From the NCBI RefSeq assembly GCF_963678635.1, contig NC_087065.1:63018754-63082753 (forward strand): a stretch of 64,000 nucleotides of DNA, written 5' to 3'. The number at the start of each line of letters is the position of its first letter. The first letter of the stretch is position 1. Below, piece after piece: positions 57,953 to 64,000 of the stretch. The DNA is from Symsagittifera roscoffensis (taxonomy: Eukaryota; Xenacoelomorpha; Acoela; Convolutidae). The notes beneath the pieces were generated by a model. That model was not told where the DNA came from, made no database searches, and saw nothing but the letters and a program-made list of their open reading frames with translations. Made by a program: the position numbers and the translations under genes.

Positions 57953-58147
57953 GGATCTACTTAACAATTGCCCTCCCTTTGGTAACTTAAGAATTGCCAC
58001 CCCTATTAATAAAAGCAGTAAATTAGCGCTAGAGCTTTGTATTGAGACTTCTAATTTTGCTGCAATCTGATTGGTCGAAAATGCGTTAATTTAATCTACT
58101 TAAAAATCCCCCCTTTCTTAAAGGGGGGGTAATTGTTAAGTAGATCC
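57953..58147. repeat. MITE, family 1, copy 2
   Basis: Ends GGATCTACTTAACAATTGCC and its near-complement GGTAATTGTTAAGTAGATCC form terminal inverted repeats of about 25 bp. Next to the right end is a further inverted pair, CCCCCCTTTCTTAAAGGGGGGG. The interior matches 85-272. It directly abuts the fold-back element at 57562-57945. The target duplication is not resolved: a TTAA lies inside the ends, but the symmetry extends beyond it. Confidence 0.8.
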
Positions 58148-58296
58148 GAAAAAACACCCAGGTTTAGGAAAAAGTTCTCGTGATCTCAAGAAGCTGCTCC
58201 GTTCGCGCACAATGCTTTCTTGGAATCATGACAACTACTTTCTACAACTTCGTCTTTTCTTTTAACCCCCCATATCTTCAATATTTTGCTACCAGC

Positions 58297-58706
58297 CAGG
58301 GGCGGATTTAGGGGGGGCGGAGCCCCCCCCCCCCCCCCCTCAGGGATTCGACCCCCTGCCGACCCAAAAGGTCCCCCCTTTGATACTTTTTCAGAAATCC
58401 CTTTTTGGCCGACCGACCCTAAAAATTTTCTAAAGGCGCCTTTGGCGCCAATATATACTAACTTTTTTGAGGAGGAGCGCGCGCTAAAAAAACGCGATTT
58501 TTTTGTCAAGCTTTTCAAAAAGTGCCCAAAAACGGCTTTTTTGACTGTTTTTTTTTTCAAAAATTTGCCTGCCAAAATAGGGGCAAAACAGTGCTTTGGG
58601 AGAGCTCGAAAAATCAATTTGGTTGACCTAAAAAAAAGGTCGTCAAAATTTTCGAACTTTTTTTGAAAATCTGCCCCCCCTCGAGAAAATCCTAGATCCG
58701 CCCCTG
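58297..58706. mobile_element. hAT-type MITE, copy 2 (long)
   Basis: Termini CAGGGGCGGATTTAGG and CCTAGATCCGCCCCTG (15 of 16 paired) with a perfect 8-bp target duplication, CTACCAGC (58289-58296 and 58707-58714). Next to the left end is a G/C palindrome (GGGGGGGCGGAGCCCCCCC). The interior resembles 50030-50238. Two long open frames crossing it (plus 58286-58666, minus 58833-58186) come from its composition and are not genes; the plus frame does not continue past the element. No transposase is encoded. Confidence 0.9.
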
Positions 58707-59282
58707 CTACCAGCAATGAAAGTCTGATGATCTTATATGATAAACAATATTTAAACCCTTCAAGTAGTAATGAGAGCTGCGATGAAAAATTCCCATTAGG
58801 TTTTCTCGTTATCGAGAAAAACCCATTTGACATTTTCCATGCTATCAGCTATTTTTGCATGAAAAAAGCAAAAAAAAACTTGAAAATCATGTTTTTTTGG
58901 CGACAACATCACTGATCGGATACTCTTCTTAGTTCTATATCAAACCGGCCATTCTCGTTATGATTTTATCGTTGGTTGATTTAAATCAAGGATCTTATTT
59001 CTGGTTGACTTAAATCAAAAATACTATTGGCAGCAGGTTTTTTGAATTTGTTTGACTGTTATACTTAATGTTACATGCAAAAAAGATATCCCGCACTTTT
59101 CACAAGTGATAAAATAATAAGTCTTTCTTTTTTATTTATTCATATATTCAAACTCACACTTGGAGCATGAATTTAGGTCGAAATTTTAAACAACTTTTTA
59201 TTAGCATGAAGAATAGAACAAGAATTACAATTGAAGTTGGTTTAAAATAGCGAATGCTTCGAATTAATAACAACTGCAAACA

Positions 59283-61666
59283 ATGTCGCGCTACTCTTCA
59301 GATAGCAGATTTTCTGTTTCTGTGATAAATGCTGAAAATAACTTGTTATTATCATTCTTGCCCGATAACAATCAAACTCAAGTAGGTAAGTAAAAGTTAT
59401 CTCAAACCCCATTTTTTTGTTCTAAGAGCCCATGTCATTGTTTTTTTATTAGTCCAAAAACAAAGCTCCGAGAACTGGATATTTCCGCCATTGCAATATG
59501 GTTTTAAATTGTTACTATCCATTCGATTTTTTCCAACTGTTTAGATGTCAAGCATGGAAAGTCGGATGAAACTCCTGACTGTCCTATTACGGAGAAATAC
59601 GACGAGATCCACTCTATCTTAGAAGATGTTGGCGGCCTGGGACCTTGGCAATTTTTCATCGCAGGGGTCAACATGCTGATGACAATCATAGCTGGCATTC
59701 ACACCAACGCCTACCCTCTTCTGGTTGGAAGCAGCAACAGCTGGCGCTACGCTTGCAAGTCGGTGAATGATTCCAACTTCACGATTGATGCCGGAATCCA
59801 GGAGTGCGGCGTCCAGGTCCAAGATGACAGTCATCCCTCTGGGTTCTCTCGTGTTGATTGCTCTGAAGCCGAGGGCTTCCACATGGTGTACTCGCACGAC
59901 CACTTTGAGACGACTGTTACTACTGAGTTTGACTTGATGTGCGGCTATGGATCGTATTTAGTGCCTCTTGTTCACTCCTCGTTCACTATCGGATGTTTCT
60001 TCGGCGTCCTGATCTTCGGCTACTTGGCCGACTGTTTCGGTCGCAAAACGGTTTTGTATTTTGGGGTTCCGATTGCTATTGCTCTCAACTTTTCACTGGC
60101 CCTAGCACCAAACGTTTTTATCTTTTTAGCCATCAGACTCTTACAGGGAACTGCGGTGTTTGGCATTTTTACCATTCTCTACGTCATCGCCATGGAGACC
60201 ACACTTCCCAGACGCCGTGCGGCTATCGGCAACATAGTGCACATTCCGTGGGGACTGCAGTTCATCACAGTGTCCCTGATCGCCATGTGGATCAAAGAGT
60301 GGAGGATGCAACAGCTGGTCTACTCAGTGCCCGCCTTCCTTTGTCTCATCTGTCTCACCCCCCTCATGCCCGAGTCCCCCCGCTGGCTGGCAATCAATGG
60401 CAAGACAGAACAAGCCACCAAGGTACCATTTAACCCGCTATGTTTACTCAAGCGAGGGGAGCTACTAATACCCAATCCCAGCAGCAGTCGAGATAAAATT
60501 ACAAAATTTGACCGTTTCTTTTTGATGTGTTCTTATTAAACTCTACCTCAGATAAGAATTGCAGTTTATCCTTAGTAGTTTACAACTGATCCTTAGTAAA
60601 AAGCAAATGGCTTCTGAGTTTTTTTTTGAAGCCATAAAAACTCAAAAATTTCATTTATAACCAAACGCACACCAAATTGTACAATTTTTTGCACGCCTTT
60701 TTTGGTACAGTTTAGACAGCTGTTAAAGCTGTTCTCTTATGGTAAAATAAAACAAGAAATAGAAGGCAATAAGCAAGCAGTAAAAAGAAGCTGCAGAATG
60801 AGAATAAGTAACTCTCTCAACCTCTAGAATTTTTTATTTATCAGCATTGTTTTTTGTTTCATCAGGTTTTCATGAAGGCCGCAAAATGGAACCGAAGAAG
60901 CAACAAAGTGACCGAAAAGTCTATCAACGATAGAGTTGAGAACTTCTATGAGACCTCAAAGGCCGCAGAGCCCAAGGGTGCCAACTCCAAATTGACCCTC
61001 TACATGGGCTTGATCCGGACTCCCGAAATGAGACGCCGGTTCCTCCTCTCAACAGTAGTCTGGTTCCAAATAGCTTTCGTCAATCACGGGTACAACATAT
61101 ATGCCCCCACCTTAGCCAAGAATCCCTACTTCGCTTACTGCCTGGTGGGTGTCATAGAAACACTCTCACCTTGCTGCGGGGCTTTTTTGTTCACATTCGG
61201 GCGCCGCAAACCCTTAGTCGCTATCTTCATCATGACTGGCCTGTTGTCCATGTCACTCATCCCGGTCTTCAAAATCTGGCCAGAAAACTACCAGACGCAA
61301 ATTTTGGTCCTCGTCTTGGCAGTCTCATTCCTATCGGACATGGCGTTCAACGGGATATATGTGCACGTCTCGGAGTTCATGCCGACAACTCACCGAAGCA
61401 TCGGTCTCGGAAGCTGCTCGTCCATCGCCCGAATCGGTTCATCTCTCTGCTCGGGAGTCGTTCAAACCGCGAGCACATACCCGACTTTGCCACCCGCTAT
61501 CTTCGGAGTGCTCTCGCTCGCAGGCGCCTTCTGCAATTTCTTTTTGCCGGTGACTGAAAATAAAGAGCTTCCAGAGACTGTGACTCAGATTGAAGACGAG
61601 GCTGCTCGATTAGCTAAGGTCCCTGTGGGGAAATTTAGCAACGATGATAAAGGAACAAATGCTTGA
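59283..61666 (+). CDS. SLC22-like organic ion transporter (MFS), 3 exons
   Basis: Exons 59283-59385, 59545-60422 and 60866-61666 join in frame (GT-AG introns of 159 and 443 bp; first intron phase 1, second phase 0) into 593 residues. The family normally has about 550, with 12 membrane segments. Seen here are a first membrane segment starting FFIAGVNMLMTII, a long Cys-containing extracellular loop (about residues 77-145), GYLADCFGRKTVLYFG (the MFS loop 2-3 signature), PESPRWLAI before the central cytosolic loop, FTFGRRKPL between the second-half segments and SEFMPTTHRS, the family's 'E-x-x-P-T' box. The start is the first ATG after an in-frame stop (59268). Such proteins move organic cations, anions or zwitterions such as carnitine across the plasma membrane; the substrate cannot be read from the sequence. 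No internal damage is seen. Confidence 0.85.
59386..59544 (+). other. Intron 1 of the SLC22-like gene
   Basis: GTAAGT donor after ...CAAGTAG and a TTTTTTCCAACTGTTTAG acceptor. Phase 1: the split codon becomes GAT (Asp). Confidence 0.8.
60423..60865 (+). other. Intron 2 of the SLC22-like gene
   Basis: Donor GTACCA after GCCACCAAG, acceptor TTTTTTGTTTCATCAG. Phase 0, within the central cytosolic loop. Reading on past the donor meets a stop after about 38 codons with unrelated text. Confidence 0.8.
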
Positions 61667-61960
61667 AACATAAAAGGCCAATTGCTGAGCTTTTCAAGCC
61701 TTCTACAACACTAAACTCACATATGGAATGGGAGACTTATGATGATATATGGGTTTTGTAAAGAAAAATGTCATTTTGTATGATATTTTTTGTATCATAT
61801 GAACTAACTGATTTTGTTTCATCGCTTGTTTGTCAGTTTCTATAAAGAAAACCGATATTGTTATACTCTCATGAATTGATTTTTTATCGTAACAAGCGAC
61901 ATCGATCTATTTCTTTTCAAATTTAGTTTTCTATAAGGGTGTGCCGTTTTTATAACATTT

Positions 61961-62376
61961 ATAATGTTTTCCCGTAATTCTTTGCCAAAATTTTACTCCA
62001 AAAAATGGTCATTCTGGCTTTTTTGGTAATTTATCAAGAATCAGGCTGAAACTAACAAGTTATTTGATGAAACATTTATATCAGAAGAATCCTCTTGCAC
62101 AGTTCATTAACAATCTAGAAGAAAAAAAACTCCCAAAAATCTGTACAAGAGAACATATTTGTGGTCATTTTGTTCTAAAAAATAACACAATTTACGCAAA
62201 AATTTGGAAGTTTTTCTCTTCTAGAACTTAGTTTAGCTGTGAAAGAGGCTTTTAAAAAAATTTTTTATCAAATAACTTGGGAATTATATCGTTGATCTTG
62301 ATAAATTAAAATAGCCAGAATGACCCATTTTCGTGGTAAACTTATGTTTGAGAGTTTTGGGGAAAACTTGCACTAT
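61961..62376. repeat. Large imperfect palindrome downstream of the transporter
   Basis: Left arm 61961-62143 and right arm about 62195-62376 pair over nearly their whole length with mismatches and small bulges. Clear anchors are GTTTTCCC versus GGGGAAAAC, GGTCATTCTGGC versus GCCAGAATGACC, AAGTTATTTGAT versus ATCAAATAACTT and TCTAGAAGA versus TCTTCTAGA. The loop is about 50 bp. It starts about 295 bp after the stop codon. It may be a MITE or long hairpin; I see no sure target duplication. Confidence 0.75.
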
Positions 62377-64000
62377 ACCCAATCAGGTGAAATCCGAAGC
62401 CACTTTTGCTTTCTTCACTGTTTGTTTATTAACCCATTTTGAGAAAAACGCATATTTTTTATACATGCCTCATGTTCCATGGCATATTTTTTTATTTATT
62501 ATTAGAGATTAAGTAACGCTGCGCACCATTACAATAATAGTTTTCAGGCTATGCTTTCAACCTCTCCCTCGCTTTTTATGATACTCCAAGAATTTGTGAA
62601 AACTCTACCTTAACCCGACAAAAACTTTAAATCAGCAAAATCTTTCCGCCCGGTATTGATCCCAAGACCGGCTGTGAAACTTTTGGAAGTCCTAGCCCTT
62701 CCAAACAAACTCGCGGCTCATCTACCAAAAACCCACCACTAAAACGGTTTTAAACCTTTCCATTCCACTAATACAGCCCTGTCTAAATTAGAGTTTTTTT
62801 TATGGCAGATGGCTTTAACCACAGAAGCACAACAAAATGAACAGAACTAGCCACACTTGACATGTCGCAAACCTTCGACATAAAAGACCAACGTACTCAA
62901 GTCAAAATACTGCACATATCCAGCTTACCCGCAGGTATAGTCAGATGATTCTCAAAATAAGTTTAAATATCTAAGAGGGCGCCAATCACAGACCTTGTTC
63001 AAAAACCAACTATCGACAACCAGGTTGGGCAGACGGGTTTTTCAAAGGTCAATACTTTTCCTCACTTTTTTGCACTTTAACGAACACGAAGCTCCTTTCA
63101 GTAATGTCGTCGAGGCGTACCACATTTTAAATAACTACTTAATCTAGCTCCATGATTTTGTAGAAGCAAGTCAACGTTAATGTGCTGGTGACGTCCAAAG
63201 CCTAAATCAGACCAATAATCAATTTTTCATGCCCTGTTGATCCCACGCTACGATAAATTTCTTGAACAAATAACAAACCGTTCAAAACTAGGCTCTCCGT
63301 GTCGAGTAAATGTGGTGAATATGAGCTCCATAGATCACCAACACACTGAGTGCAAACTACTTTTCGTGCAAACGCCCCATAAACTCCTTTATTCACAATT
63401 TTTTTCTGAAAACACTTTCAATTTTTTTACTTTCAATTTTATTCTAGGTCTTTGTTCCCTTCTATACAAATTAAACCTAACTTTAAATCAATTTTGAAAA
63501 AGAGTTTTTCCAATTAGGTTCCATGAGCAAAGATTTTGCCACCTTAAAGGATAACACAGACCGAAGCAACTTCGTTTTTCATCTAATTAAAAAAAAAACA
63601 GAATTGAAAAAGGATCCTCGCAAGTAATGTAATTTACCCAATTAGTGATGCGCCTACGGCAAAGTCTCCCGCTACGTGCATCTGATATTTCTTCGAATGA
63701 GGAACTGCTCCACCGCTCAATTAGAAGCAAGTTACCGCAGCTCTGATACGGCCACTCTTACTACCCTAATTCTTTCCAACTGCCCCTCAAAGCGGAATGA
63801 ACTCCAAGAGATCTGTGACTACGATCGTTCAAAGTAGAAAAGTTCCTTAGACTATCAATTTTCTGGTTGCGCTAAAATTAATATTATTTAGGACCTCCAA
63901 GGACCTCAAAAGCACCATTACGTGTTTAAAGAGATTTTTTAAATCAAGTTTTAATGATAAAAATAAATAAAATATGACACAGCGAAGAAATAAGTATTGA
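62377..64000. other. No recognisable gene
   Basis: AT-rich sequence with only incidental short frames (63202-63396, 63237-63497). No repeat structure or exon recognised. Confidence 0.4.

Noticed and set aside
58186-58833. 215-codon minus-strand and 126-codon plus-strand open frames
   Set aside because: They coincide with the hAT MITE at 58297-58706 and its homopolymers (Gly/Pro runs from G/C tracts). The plus frame does not continue past the element and there is no domain.
59939-60433. 164-codon frame overlapping the transporter
   Set aside because: Out-of-frame shadow of exon 2 with no domain; the transporter frame is clear.

Overview
The window is nuclear DNA of an animal, AT-rich and probably from an invertebrate; I cannot place the lineage further. 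The evidence is a spliced SLC22-type transporter gene with GT-AG introns, BEL/Pao and Ty3/gypsy retrotransposon relics, Maverick/Polinton-type DNA polymerase relics, a tRNA-derived SINE and many small inverted-repeat transposons. There is no bacterial operon structure. A 200-base run of N at 28942-29141 marks an assembly gap.

Layout. 1-1285: a MITE, then a non-LTR retrotransposon reverse transcriptase relic. 1370-3990: a plus-strand BEL/Pao relic with gag, zinc knuckle, protease, RT and post-RT parts still in order. 4000-7140: nothing recognisable. 7140-28941: repeatedly duplicated, decayed Maverick/Polinton-like DNA, as an older divergent pair (about 7.68-10.5 and 11.1-14.27 kb), a younger near-identical pair (14.27-18.98 and 20.87-25.58 kb) and a 1.44-kb tandem repeat in three copies running toward the gap. 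29142-32398: a broken Ty3/gypsy pol. 34.2-41.7 kb: a roughly 6.9-kb GC-rich minisatellite of about 21-23 bp units inside a pair of inverted repeats. 42.2-44.85 kb: an orphan exon-like segment and a second BEL/Pao relic on the minus strand, split by a fold-back element. 45.57-49.07 kb: an apparently perfect 1,748-bp tandem duplication carrying a SINE, ending inside the arm of another fold-back element.

55.9-61.7 kb holds the one convincing host gene, an organic cation/anion transporter-like MFS protein (SLC22 family). The main model (59283-61666, three exons) encodes 593 residues. A second possible first exon at 55986-56241 ends in the same splice phase, and the intron between the two starts holds five inverted-repeat elements. 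About 0.3 kb past the stop codon lies a large imperfect palindrome (61961-62376).

The most unusual content is structural. Several inverted-repeat elements with 7-8 bp target-site duplications have arms made of short reiterated motifs. In one family the two copies share a core, but each copy has its own arm motif, present in both of its arms. The giant minisatellite may be an extreme member of the same class: it has outer inverted repeats, and inverted monomer-like units at its left edge only.
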